Positions 43,818 to 52,942 of a stretch of DNA of 64,000 bases are shown piece by piece. The stretch covers positions 71,764 to 135,763 of the forward strand of contig CAYNVO010000007.1 of the NCBI GenBank assembly GCA_964400675.1. The letters run 5' to 3'. The position numbers and the translations under genes are program-made. This stretch comes from 9FT-COMBO-48-23 sp964400675. Its GTDB lineage: Bacteria > Chloroflexota > Dehalococcoidia > GIF9 > UBA5629. Within the stretch, counting starts at the first letter, position 1. Each line of letters begins with the position of its first letter. Under the pieces are notes generated by a model that saw only the letters and a program-made list of their open reading frames with translations, had not been told where the DNA came from and did no database searches.

Positions 43818-46800
43818 ATGGAACTAAGTCGGCGAGAATTTCTGAAGCTATCTGGGGCTGGTGCCGGTGGACTGGCAGTTTTTGGATTAATAAATCCAGA
43901 GCTTGCCGGGGCTGGGGGACTTCCACAAGAAATACCACTGCACAAGAAAATCGGGGAGACAACCACCATCTGTCCCTATTGTGGGGTTGGCTGCGGGTTT
44001 CTGGTCGCCTCAGAGAATGGAGTACTGGTCAACCTGGAAGGTGATCCCGAACACCCAATCAATCAGGGAGGAGCCTGTGCTAAAGGCGGAGCCCAATATC
44101 AATTGTCGGCTCACAACCCCCTGCGCCTGGGAAAGGTAAGATATCGCGCTCCAGGCTCTACAGAGTGGGAAGAGAAATCCTACGACTGGGCATTCGCGGA
44201 GATTGCCAAAAGGATAAAGAACACGCGAGATTCAACCTGGGTAGAAAAAGATAAGGATGGCTATGTTGTTAACCGCACGGAGGGCATAGCCAGTCTGGGT
44301 GGTGCTTCGTTGGACAACGAAGAGTGCTATCTGATTTCGAAGTTAATGCGTTCACTTGGCCTGGTGTACTTAGAACACCAGGCACGTATATGACATTCCT
44401 CGACTGTAGCGGCTCTGGCAGAGTCGTTCGGACGAGGCGCAATGACCAATCACTGGAATGATATCGCAAACAGCGACTGCATACTGGCTATCGGCAGCAA
44501 CTGTGCCGAGAACCACCCAGCCGCATTCGGGCATATTATGAAAGCCAAAGAGCATGGGGCCAAGCTTATCAGCGTCGATCCTCGCTTTACCCGCACATCG
44601 GCAAGAGCGGACATCTACGCCCCAATACGTTCTGGAACCGATATTGCCTTTATTGGCGGCATGATCAAGTATGTGCTGGATGACATGGAGAAGAATCCCG
44701 ATAACTACAACATGGTCTATGTCACAGAATACACCAACGCCACTCATCTGATGAATCCAGATTTTAAGGGACCAGCAGAGCTGGACGGGGTTTTCTCGGG
44801 GCTGGATGAAGCCAAAAGAAGCTATAACAAATCTACCTGGCAATACCAGGTGGATGAGAACGGTATTCCAAAACGGGACAAGACGCTCAAGGATCCCAAT
44901 TGTGTATTCCAACTGCTGAAAAAGCATTTTGCTCGCTATGATGTGGACAAGGCTTGTGCTATCACAGGCACGCCGAAGGATGTCTACCTCGAGATTTGCC
45001 AGACCTATTGTGCTACTGGGAAAACAGGTAAATCGGGCACAATCATGTATGCAATGGGTACGACTCAGCATACCTATGGTTCACAGAACATTCGCTCTTA
45101 TGCCATGCTCCAACTCCTGCTGGGAAACATCGGCGTTACCGGTGGAGGTATCAATGCACTTCGTGGCGAGCACAATGTGCAGGGCTCCACTGACATGTGC
45201 CTCCTGGCACACATACTGCCTGGATACCTGAGCATGCCCCAGAATAAGGACAAGACATTACAGGACTATCTCGATAGAGCTACCCCGAAGAGCAAGGATC
45301 CCAATAGCGCAAACTGGTGGCAGAACTACCCCAAATACATCGTAAGCCTGCTGAAAGCCTGGTATGGCGATGCTGCAACCAAGGATAACGATTTTGGCTT
45401 CGGTTATCTGCCAAAGTCCAGCGGCAATTCAAATTACTATCACATCAACCTGTTCGAAGCGATGCACGAAGGCATAATTAAGGGATTGATTTGCTGGGGA
45501 CAGAATCCAGCGGTTGGCGGACCAAATTCCAACTTCGAGCGAGAAGCTTTAGATAGGCTCGAATGGTTGGTATGTGTCGACCTTTGGGAAACGGATACCT
45601 CTGTGTTCTGGAAGAGACCGGGAGTCAATCCGGCTGACAATACGACAGAGGTTTTCTTGCTTCCCGCCTGCTGTCACTATGAGAAGGAAGGCAGTGTGAG
45701 CAACAGTGGACGCTGGGCACAGTGGCGCTACAAAGGTGCCGACGCACCAGGCGATGCACTTCCCGACCTTGACATTGTGAACGAGCTTGGGCTCAAATTG
45801 AAGGAGCTCTACGAGGCCGGTGGCAAACACGCTGAAGCTATTACCAAGCTGGCCTGGGACAATGGACACCCTGCCAGCTCAGATAAGGTAGCGAAGGAAG
45901 TAAATGGTTACGATCTGACTACAGGCAAACTCATGGCAAGTTTTTCTGCCCTCAAAGATGACGGTACAACTTCCTCAGGAAACTGGCTTTACTGCAACCA
46001 GTACACTGAAGCGGACGGCAATAAGCTCAAGCGCCGCGATCTTACTCCTGACCCCTTCAACGTAGGATTGTATCCTAATTGGGCATGGTGCTGGCCGGTA
46101 AACCGTCGTATTATCTACAACAGGGCTTCGGTTGATTTAAATGGCGTGCCCTGGGATAAAGAGAAGCCGGTAATCTGGTGGCAGGATGGCAAGTGGGTTG
46201 GAGATGTGCCAGATGGTGGCTGGCCGCCGATGGCAGTCGACCCCGCTGCCACCAAATGGCCTTTCATAATGAAAGATGAGGGATTTGCCCGGCTATTTGG
46301 AATGGGACTCACCGATGGACCTTTCCCTGAGCACTACGAGCCCTGGGAGAGCCCGGTGAAGAACCAGATGTCAGGTACTGACATCAGCCCGGTGTTCCTC
46401 AAAGGTGCTTCTGCCGATAGCCAGAGGGGCACATCGGAGAAATATCCGATTATAGCAACAACCTATCGCTTGGTTGAGCACTGGCAGACAGGTCCCATGA
46501 CCAGAAATTTGCCGTGGCTGGTTGAATTAATGCCGGAGATGTTCGTTGAAATGAGCGAAGAGCTGGCAGATGAGTTGGGGATTAAGAACGTCGATAAGGT
46601 TATAGTGGAATCGGCTAGAGGCAGTATCGAGGCCAAAGCCCTTGTCACCAAACGGTTCAAACCACTCCATGTCAACGGCAGTGTCATCCACGAGATCGGT
46701 ATGCCCTGGCACTGGGGCTACGCAGGCATTGCCAAGGGCGACAGCGCTAATGTGCTCACGCCGCACGTGGGCGATGCCAATACCATGATTCCGGAATACA

Positions 46801-46832
46801 AAGCCTTTCTGGTCAATTTGAGGAAAGCATAA
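43818..46832 (+). CDS. fdhA: Formate dehydrogenase catalytic subunit, selenocysteine-containing, Tat-exported
   Basis: A 1004-residue molybdenum/tungsten-bis-pterin enzyme read through an in-frame TGA at codon 192 (44391-44393). The N-terminus has a Tat signal (SRREFLKLSGAGAGG). A [4Fe-4S] motif follows (CPYCGVGC, then GGACAKGG). The active site reads EHQARI-U-HSSTVAALAESFGRG, matching the Sec-His pair of known formate dehydrogenases. The rest is the molybdopterin oxidoreductase fold with the C-terminal dinucleotide-binding domain. It is probably periplasmic/extracellular. Formate is oxidised to CO2, with electrons passed to FdhB and FdhC. Confidence 0.95.
44408..44428 (+). promoter_or_regulatory. 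SECIS-like hairpin of fdhA
   Basis: After TGA, +15 to +23 pairs with +27 to +35 (AGCGGCTCT with AGAGTCGTT, two G-U pairs) around the loop GGC at +24 to +26. An outer stem CCTCG (44398-44402) with CGAGG (44433-44437) can extend it. Confidence 0.78.
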
Positions 46833-46844
46833 AGGAGATAAACA

Positions 46845-47660
46845 ATGGCTGATAAAGCGATATTATATGATTCTAGCAAATGCACCGCCTGTCGTGGTTG
46901 CCAGGTAGCCTGCAAACAGTGGTGGGGTCTTGAGGCCGACAAGACGGAGTTCTGGGGGACTTATGAGAATCCACGTGACCTATCTGCCGATACCTGGGTT
47001 AAAATCAGGTTCAACGAGATAAACAACGGCAACGGGGGGGTCGACTGGATTTTTACCCGCCAGAGTTGTATGCACTGCACGGATGCTGCATGTGTTAGGG
47101 TGTGCCCTACTAAAGCGCTTTACCATCATCCGCTGGGCTTTGTAGCTTATGACAAAGACCTGTGCAGCGGCTGTGGCTACTGCGTGGAGTTTTGTCCCTT
47201 TGATGTGCCTCGTGCTAAAGGCAATGATATTACAGGCATACGCAAAATCGACAAGTGCCGTTTATGTATTGACAGAATTACAAATGATCTGGAGCCATCC
47301 TGTGTGAAGACCTGTCCCACCGATGCGCTAATTTTTGGTGACCGCGATGAATTAGTAGCTATCGGTAAGCAACGAGTCCAGGAGTTGAAAACAACCTACC
47401 CTGATGCTTATCTTTATGGTGAGAAGGAACTGGGTGGGTTGCACGTAATGTATGTGCTGACTCAGCCTCCTGAGGTGCACGGCCTTCCTGTTGACCCGCA
47501 GGTTCTGGCAACTGCGACAGCATGGCAAGATGTTATCCAACCTCTTGGATATGGTGCTATTGGACTAGTTGTTGCCGGATTGGGGCTTAACTATCTGGTG
47601 GCCAGAGCAAATGCTAATAAAGAGGCTGAATCTAAGGCCAAGGTAAAAGCCCAGAAATAA
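46845..47660 (+). CDS. fdhB: Formate dehydrogenase iron-sulfur subunit
   Basis: A 271-residue subunit with four ferredoxin-type cluster motifs: CTACRGCQVACKQ, CMHCTDAACVRVCP, CSGCGYCVEFCP and CRLCIDRI...CVKTCP. A C-terminal hydrophobic helix (PLGYGAIGLVVAGLGLNYLV) anchors it in the membrane. It conveys electrons from FdhA to the cytochrome subunit and is co-exported with FdhA in homologous systems. Confidence 0.93.
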   Translation: MADKAILYDSSKCTACRGCQVACKQWWGLEADKTEFWGTYENPRDLSADTWVKIRFNEINNGNGGVDWIFTRQSCMHCTDAACVRVCPTKALYHHPLGFVAYDKDLCSGCGYCVEFCPFDVPRAKGNDITGIRKIDKCRLCIDRITNDLEPSCVKTCPTDALIFGDRDELVAIGKQRVQELKTTYPDAYLYGEKELGGLHVMYVLTQPPEVHGLPVDPQVLATATAWQDVIQPLGYGAIGLVVAGLGLNYLVARANANKEAESKAKVKAQK

Positions 47661-47685
47661 GATTAAAGAAAATGGAGGACTAGCT

Positions 47686-48327
47686 ATGGAACGGGTTCAG
47701 AAATATGCAAAGCCGGCTCGAATCTTCCACTGGGTACACAGCGGTGCCTTTCTGCTGCTGGTTATCACAGGCCTTTTCCTGTTTATTCCGGCGCTCGGCT
47801 TTCTGGCAGTAGACTCATGGAGCAGAGTCATACACCGTGTGGCAGCAGTGATTTTCGTATTAGCACCGTTAATTGAGATCTTTGCTAACAGAAAGACATC
47901 CTGGGAAACGATAAAAAGCGTTTTCACTTGGGGTGCGGATGATTTGGAATGGGCAAAGGCTATGCCACGGTATTACTTTTTTTGCGATGAGTCCAGCATG
48001 CCACCACAGGACGAAATGAATACTGGCCAGAAATTATGGTTTTTCCTCTTGCTGATATTCAGCCCCATCTTTGTCATGACCGGTATATTGATGTGGTTCT
48101 TTAAATATAGCCTGCCTTCGGCTGTGTTCCAGTGGAGCGTATTTGTCCATGACGTAGCTTTCATCGTGATTCTTGCCATGTTCCTGGTGCATATCTACCT
48201 AGGCGTAATTCATCCTCTTATGCGCAAACATGGAGGCTCTTTCAGCTCCATGGTCGATGGTACGGTGACGGCAGACTATGCCAAATCTCATCATGGCAAG
48301 TGGTACCAGAAGGTCGCCAAGAAGTGA
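47686..48327 (+). CDS. fdhC: Formate dehydrogenase cytochrome b subunit
   Basis: A 213-residue four-helix cytochrome b. Heme-ligand His candidates are in RIFHWVHSG, VIHRVAAVIF, VHDVAFIVI and LVHIYLGVIH. It should pass formate electrons to the quinone pool, as in the FDH-N/FDH-O type. The 3' end overlaps fdhE. Confidence 0.9.
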   Translation: MERVQKYAKPARIFHWVHSGAFLLLVITGLFLFIPALGFLAVDSWSRVIHRVAAVIFVLAPLIEIFANRKTSWETIKSVFTWGADDLEWAKAMPRYYFFCDESSMPPQDEMNTGQKLWFFLLLIFSPIFVMTGILMWFFKYSLPSAVFQWSVFVHDVAFIVILAMFLVHIYLGVIHPLMRKHGGSFSSMVDGTVTADYAKSHHGKWYQKVAKK

Positions 48328-49190
48328 CCGGTAGTTCACCACGGTCTATTACGGACGCACAGGTTATAGATAAGATTCTTAGCAGGCTGGCAGAGGCTGA
48401 AAAGCCTCTGCCATGTTCTTTAGAATTCTACGGGCAGATTCTGACCGCCCAAAAAAAGATTAAAAAACCTGACTTATTTCGAACTCTAACCGCGCTAAAA
48501 GAGAAGGCTCCTCAACGGCTGGCTCAGGGCAAGCCGATGCTCACATTTCGGGAGGTTTCGGTTGATTGGGCTGAGGTTCAGAAGCTGTTTCAAGAAATAG
48601 CAAAGCTGTCAAATGAGTATATATCTCCAGCGCCTGAGGAAATTGAGGAACTAAAAAGGATTGGTTCAGACCCGGCAGTATTAAAAGAAGCGGCTAAGAC
48701 TTGGTTTGCAGCTAGCACAGTATCACGTAAAAGCATGGTGAAGAATAAGGATATGAAATCTATTACAGGCAGCGTGCTTCAGGCTTCTTTGCATCCGTGG
48801 CTGACTGTTTATGCTGATGGGCTGCTGCCACTGGTAAGTCAGGAAGTATGGCATAAAAGATATTGTCCTGTATGTGGAGGCGGTTCTGATTTCGCTTTCC
48901 TGGAAAAGGGAGAGGGGGCACGCTGGCTTATCTGCTCTCGCTGTGACGCGAAGTGGCTTTTCTACCGTCTCGTCTGTCCCCACTGTGGCAATCAGGACCA
49001 GCGCACACTGGCATATTTTAGTGATGATAAAGGACTTTACCGTCTACATGTCTGTGAGAAATGCAGGCGCTATATCAAAGCCGTTGATTTGAGGAAAACA
49101 GAAGCTGAAATACTTTTGCCACTGGAGCGCGTCCTTACTCTGGATATGGACAGGCAAGCCTATGAGCTAAAGTACAAAGCTACGGATTAA
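48324..49190 (+). CDS. fdhE: FdhE, formate dehydrogenase maturation protein
   Basis: About 288 residues. It has four zinc-ribbon-like CxxC pairs (CPVCGGGSDF, CSRCDAKW, CPHCGNQD, CEKCRRYI), characteristic of FdhE, which assists maturation of exported formate dehydrogenases. GTG at 48324 overlaps the fdhC stop (GTGA), which I prefer over an earlier GTG at 48300. Confidence 0.9.
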   Translation: MTGSSPRSITDAQVIDKILSRLAEAEKPLPCSLEFYGQILTAQKKIKKPDLFRTLTALKEKAPQRLAQGKPMLTFREVSVDWAEVQKLFQEIAKLSNEYISPAPEEIEELKRIGSDPAVLKEAAKTWFAASTVSRKSMVKNKDMKSITGSVLQASLHPWLTVYADGLLPLVSQEVWHKRYCPVCGGGSDFAFLEKGEGARWLICSRCDAKWLFYRLVCPHCGNQDQRTLAYFSDDKGLYRLHVCEKCRRYIKAVDLRKTEAEILLPLERVLTLDMDRQAYELKYKATD

Positions 49191-49249
49191 ACATGAACTT
49201 TACTAAGTTTGGGCGAGTAGCAGTACTGCAACAATGGAACTCATATTTT

Positions 49250-49277
49250 TTGATGGTAATTTAATCTGTGCTATAAT
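49250..49277 (+). promoter_or_regulatory. Promoter of the tat genes
   Basis: TTGATG (49250-49255), 16 bases, TATAAT (49272-49277). Transcription would start about 30 bases before the tatA ATG. The tat genes can thus be expressed apart from fdh. Confidence 0.65.
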
Positions 49278-49313
49278 TGAAGCAAGCTAGATTCCTAGCA
49301 GAGGAGGAAGGTA

Positions 49314-49526
49314 ATGCCATTCCGTTTGGGTCCGTTGGAAATTGGGCTTATTCTGGTTATCATCCTTATCGTCTTTGGTGTCGGCAAGTTACCCCAGATC
49401 GGTAATGCTATCGGCAAGAGCATGAGGGAGTTTCGTAAGGCACGCTCTGGGGAAGATGAAGAGAGCAAAGACAAAGATAAGGATGTGGCTAAATCGACCG
49501 AAGAAAAACCCGAAAAGAAGGCTTAA
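49314..49526 (+). CDS. tatA: Twin-arginine translocase subunit TatA
   Basis: A 70-residue TatA: an N-terminal membrane helix (LEIGLILVIILIVFGVGKLP), an amphipathic helix (NAIGKSMREFRKA) and a charged tail. AGGAGGAAGG lies just upstream. It forms the translocation pore with TatC and would export the folded FdhAB. Confidence 0.93.
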   Translation: MPFRLGPLEIGLILVIILIVFGVGKLPQIGNAIGKSMREFRKARSGEDEESKDKDKDVAKSTEEKPEKKA

Positions 49527-49647
49527 TTACCGAGAGCTTAACCCTTTGGGCGACTGTTATCTCGTCGCTAGCGGCGTCAATTCCCCGCTGATAATTTGAG
49601 TCTTTTCCAGATATACTTTTCCGCGATTTGGAATTAAGAGGCAATCA

Positions 49648-49932
49648 GTGAACTTCATGGGTATAGGTTTTCCTGAGCTACTGCTTATCCTTATCTTAGG
49701 CGTGATATTTATCGGTCCGGATAAGTTGCCGGAGATGGCAGCCAAAGCCGGGCAGTTATTTAGCAGTTTTAAAAAAGCCACCTTTGACTTGACTAAGTCG
49801 ATTACCGAAGAACTGCCAACCAAGGATATCAAGGATACACTTACCCAAGATATAGCACCTGAAGCCAAGGCAGAAAATACGGAAAAATCTCGACCAAGCT
49901 CGGGCTCCAAAAAAGAAGCGCATGAGCAGTGA
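49648..49932 (+). CDS. tatB: TatA/TatB-family translocase subunit, TatB-like
   Basis: A 94-residue second TatA/B protein. It starts (GTG) MNFMGIGFPELLLILILGVI and has the Gly-Pro-Asp-Lys-Leu-Pro hinge, with a longer polar tail than TatA. Glu in the helix (PELLL) is the TatB-type feature. It overlaps tatC by 11 bases. TatB versus TatA cannot be separated with certainty. Confidence 0.85.
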   Translation: MNFMGIGFPELLLILILGVIFIGPDKLPEMAAKAGQLFSSFKKATFDLTKSITEELPTKDIKDTLTQDIAPEAKAENTEKSRPSSGSKKEAHEQ

Positions 49933-50662
49933 AGCAAAATATACCTTTATGGGCCATTTAAGGGAGCTCCGCTCCTGTCTGCTCAGGTCAGTAATTGCTA
50001 TTCTTATCGCCTTACCCATATCGTTTTTTTTAGCTGATAAGGTCCTTAATATTTTGATGCAGCCAGTTCCCGGGCTGGAGCTTGTCTATACTGAAGTAAC
50101 TGAGATGCTGGGCACTTATATAAAAGTGTCTCTTTATTCAGCATTAGTTCTTACTTTACCGTTTATCGTTTATCAGGCAGTGATGTTTGTTCGTCCAGCC
50201 CTAACGAGAAAGGAAAAGAGTTATCTGTATACAATGTTGCCATCAGTGTTTCTGCTCTTTACGGTCGGTGCAGTTTTCGCCTATTTTGTTCTACTTCCGC
50301 CGGCGCTGAAATTCCTGCTCACATTCGGAAGCGATATTGCGACGCCGATGATAAGGGTAGAAAACTATGTATCAGTATTAACCAAGCTAATCTTCTGGAT
50401 TGGCATGTGTTTTGAGATACCGCTGGTCATGTTTTTTCTAACCAAGATCGGTGTACTTAAGCCGGAGTGGCTGTCAAAATATCGTCGCCTTGCCTATATT
50501 CTGGCTTTTGTGTTAGGGGCAATTATCACCCCGACATTCGACCCTCTTAATCAGACCCTGGTAGCTGTACCTGTTATTTTGCTGTTCGAGTTCGGTATTC
50601 TGTTATCCAAGCTAGCCCGGCGCAAGAAGACTGAAATAGCTTTAAACGATAGTGATGCATGA
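49922..50662 (+). CDS. tatC: Twin-arginine translocase subunit TatC
   Basis: A 246-residue six-helix TatC, which binds the twin-arginine signal. The N-terminal HLRELRSCLLRS, the RPALTRKEKSYLY loop and the Glu in FEIPLVMFFLTK are diagnostic. It is adjacent to the only evident Tat substrate in the window, FdhA. Confidence 0.93.
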   Translation: MSSEAKYTFMGHLRELRSCLLRSVIAILIALPISFFLADKVLNILMQPVPGLELVYTEVTEMLGTYIKVSLYSALVLTLPFIVYQAVMFVRPALTRKEKSYLYTMLPSVFLLFTVGAVFAYFVLLPPALKFLLTFGSDIATPMIRVENYVSVLTKLIFWIGMCFEIPLVMFFLTKIGVLKPEWLSKYRRLAYILAFVLGAIITPTFDPLNQTLVAVPVILLFEFGILLSKLARRKKTEIALNDSDA

Positions 50663-50808
50663 AACGGTAGCTCTTCTGAGCGTGGAAGATGGCCGCCGGC
50701 AATCTTGATTATCAACAGAAGTAAAAACCAAGGCACGTGGTGCCAGGCTATGATTTCCTCTTCAACTTATTCGGGAAGCAGCGCAAATTATATCCGGAGA
50801 CTTGCACC

Positions 50809-51684
50809 CTAGGTTTTCGGCTCTTTAGGTACTGACGGGCGGATGAGCAAGATGGGTTGTAGCGATTCCCCAACTATTCTGGTGGCTACGCTGCCATAGA
50901 CCCATCGGCTGACTCCGGTGCGTCCGTGGGTGGTCATGGCTATCAGGTCAACCTTTTCTTTTTGAGCTACCTCTAAGATGCCGTCTGCAGCTTGCCCCAT
51001 TACAACCTGTCCCTTTACCGGTGTTATTTTAAAGTTAGCCTTCACCTTTTCAAGATATTCCAGCGCTTGCTGTTTTATCTCTGTCATTAGCGTATCCTGG
51101 TATTCTTCCCAGCTTGGCTTAATGGCTGGAGACCGGTCTGCTGACAGTGTTGGTGGCTCACATATTCGGAGGAGTATAACTTCGCCTCCGGTTCCTTTTG
51201 TTAGCTCCTTGACATAAGGCATGGACGTCTCGGCGAAAGCTGAGCCGTCAAGGGTAGTCAAGACCTTTTTAAATTCTACTTTAGAGGTTTTTGGCGACTT
51301 TGATTTTATCAGGAGCACAGGGGTGGAGGTGCCGTACAGTATTTTTTCAGCTACGCTTCCCAGCATCCAGCGCTTAATTCCGGAGTGTCCATGGGTGGAA
51401 ATGATTATGAGGTCAACTTTGTGCTTTTCGGCAAATTTGATGACCTCTTCTGCCACATTGCCATAGGCAGTGACTGCAGGGACCTTTATCCTCTGTGATT
51501 CCAACTCCTTTGTCTTGGCATCTAGGTATGCTTTCATTGGGCGGTCGAGCCGTTCGGAATTGGTGCTGACTGTAAAAAGTATTATTTCGCTGCCTTCACT
51601 CTTGGCAATGGCTTTGGCGTATGGGATAGCTCTTTCCGCCAGTTCAGAGCCATCCAGAGGTACGAGCACTTTCTGATATGCCAT
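50809..51684 (-). CDS. Tandem universal stress protein, copy 1
   Basis: A 291-residue protein with two Usp domains (about 1-145 and 146-291). Each domain has a Gly-rich nucleotide-binding loop: first GHSGIKRWMLGSVAEKILYG, second GRTGVSRWVYGSVATRIVG. The loops suggest ATP binding. It lies 23 bases after its paralogue. Role in stress is inferred from the family. Confidence 0.9.
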   Translation of the reverse strand: MAYQKVLVPLDGSELAERAIPYAKAIAKSEGSEIILFTVSTNSERLDRPMKAYLDAKTKELESQRIKVPAVTAYGNVAEEVIKFAEKHKVDLIIISTHGHSGIKRWMLGSVAEKILYGTSTPVLLIKSKSPKTSKVEFKKVLTTLDGSAFAETSMPYVKELTKGTGGEVILLRICEPPTLSADRSPAIKPSWEEYQDTLMTEIKQQALEYLEKVKANFKITPVKGQVVMGQAADGILEVAQKEKVDLIAMTTHGRTGVSRWVYGSVATRIVGESLQPILLIRPSVPKEPKT

Positions 51685-51707
51685 TTTTCCTCCTTGTTGA
51701 CTTAGAT

Positions 51708-52595
51708 TTAAGATTCCTCCGGTCTGGATGGGCGAATAAGGAGAACAGGTTGTGCCGATTGTTCCACAATTCTATTGGCTACGCCGCCGTAGACCCAGCG
51801 GCTGACTCCGCTGCGTCCATGAGGGGCCATGACTATCAAATCGACTTTCTCCCTTTGGGCTGTTTGCATGATGCTTTCTGCTACTCTACCGAGGTCGCCG
51901 GGTATGACTTGTGACTTTATCTTCATTCCCTGTTTTTCAAGCCTGGCTTTTAACTTTTCCAAGTATTCTGAAGCCTGCTGTTGTGTCTCTGCCCACAGCG
52001 CATCCCGGTGCTTTTTCCACGTTGGGTTGATGGGATGGTCTCCATAAGAAGGCACCAGCGGAGGCTCACTTACTGTAGTTAGAACAATCTCTGTCTTAGT
52101 TCCCTTTGTCAGTTCCTCAATGAAAGGAAAGGGAGCTTCGGCGAAAGGTGAGCCATCCAGGGGAAGTAATAGCTTTTTCAATTCTACATGGGAGACTTTC
52201 GGTGCCTTTGACTTTATCAATAGAACTTGAACGCCAGTGCCGTAGAGTACATTACGTGCTACACTGCCCAGCACCCAGCGCTTAATTCCGGAGTATCCAT
52301 GGGTGGAGATTATTATAAGGTCGATTTTGTTCTTATCGGCAAAGCCGACGATTTCATCTGCCACGTTGCCATAGGCAATAGCTGTAGATGCTTTAATGCC
52401 CTGTGATTGCAGTTCCTTGGCGTTGAGCTCCAGATAAGCTTTCATGGGGCGGTCCAACTGCTCCACAGAAGCGATGCTAACTGTAAACAGTATTATCTCG
52501 CTGCCTTTGCTTTTAGCGATGGTCTTAGCATATGGGATAGCTCGCTCTGCCATATCAGAGCCGTCTAAAGGGACGAGCACTCTTCGGTATGCCAT
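51708..52595 (-). CDS. Tandem universal stress protein, copy 2
   Basis: A 295-residue paralogue of the preceding gene. Both domains keep a nucleotide loop: GYSGIKRWVLGSVARNVLYG and GRSGVSRWVYGGVANRIVE. The two genes are probably a recent duplication transcribed together from the promoter at 52626-52655. Confidence 0.9.
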   Translation of the reverse strand: MAYRRVLVPLDGSDMAERAIPYAKTIAKSKGSEIILFTVSIASVEQLDRPMKAYLELNAKELQSQGIKASTAIAYGNVADEIVGFADKNKIDLIIISTHGYSGIKRWVLGSVARNVLYGTGVQVLLIKSKAPKVSHVELKKLLLPLDGSPFAEAPFPFIEELTKGTKTEIVLTTVSEPPLVPSYGDHPINPTWKKHRDALWAETQQQASEYLEKLKARLEKQGMKIKSQVIPGDLGRVAESIMQTAQREKVDLIVMAPHGRSGVSRWVYGGVANRIVEQSAQPVLLIRPSRPEES

Positions 52596-52625
52596 TATGC
52601 CTCCTTAACCTGATACGTATTGTGC

Positions 52626-52655
52626 ATTATAGCCTTATAGAGGTAGCTCTGGCAA
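52626..52655 (-). promoter_or_regulatory. Promoter of the usp genes
   Basis: On the minus strand TTGCCA (52655-52650), an 18-base spacer and TATAAT (52631-52626). The leader runs about 25 bases to the ATG. Confidence 0.6.
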
Positions 52656-52830
52656 CAGTTTTTGTTCGGTTTAGTAAGCGTGTGATAAAATTCAGTCAGG
52701 GCTAGTTCTGACTACCATTGAGGTAGCGGCTAGCCCTATAGGTGTTTAATTTTCTGTACTCTGACAGGCAGCGAAGGGCCTCTGGATTCTTATCGGAGCT
52801 TATCCTGAGTGGAGATTCTTCGCTCCGCTC

Positions 52831-52930
52831 AGAATGACAGCTGGGAGCTCAGAATGACAGCTGGGAGCTCAGAATGACAGGTGGGAGCTCAGAATGACAG
52901 AGGTGGGAGTTCAGGATGACAGGTGGGATT
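52831..52930. repeat. Tandem 20-bp repeats, about five copies
   Basis: The unit AGAATGACAGCTGGGAGCTC occurs at 52831-52850, 52851-52870 and, with small changes, 52871-52890, 52891-52912 and 52913-52930. The run begins with the widely dispersed bacterial sequence TTCGCTCCGCTCAGAATGAC. It lies directly before mfd; no gene is otherwise seen in 52656-52942. Confidence 0.85.
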
Positions 52931-52942
52931 AGGTATTTATAA

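Noticed and set aside
43818..44442. fdhA as two separate genes or a pseudogene with a stop
   Set aside because: The frame continues through TGA with the conserved Sec-His context and a SECIS-like hairpin.
52831..52930. CRISPR array
   Set aside because: Units are contiguous without unique spacers and there are no cas genes.
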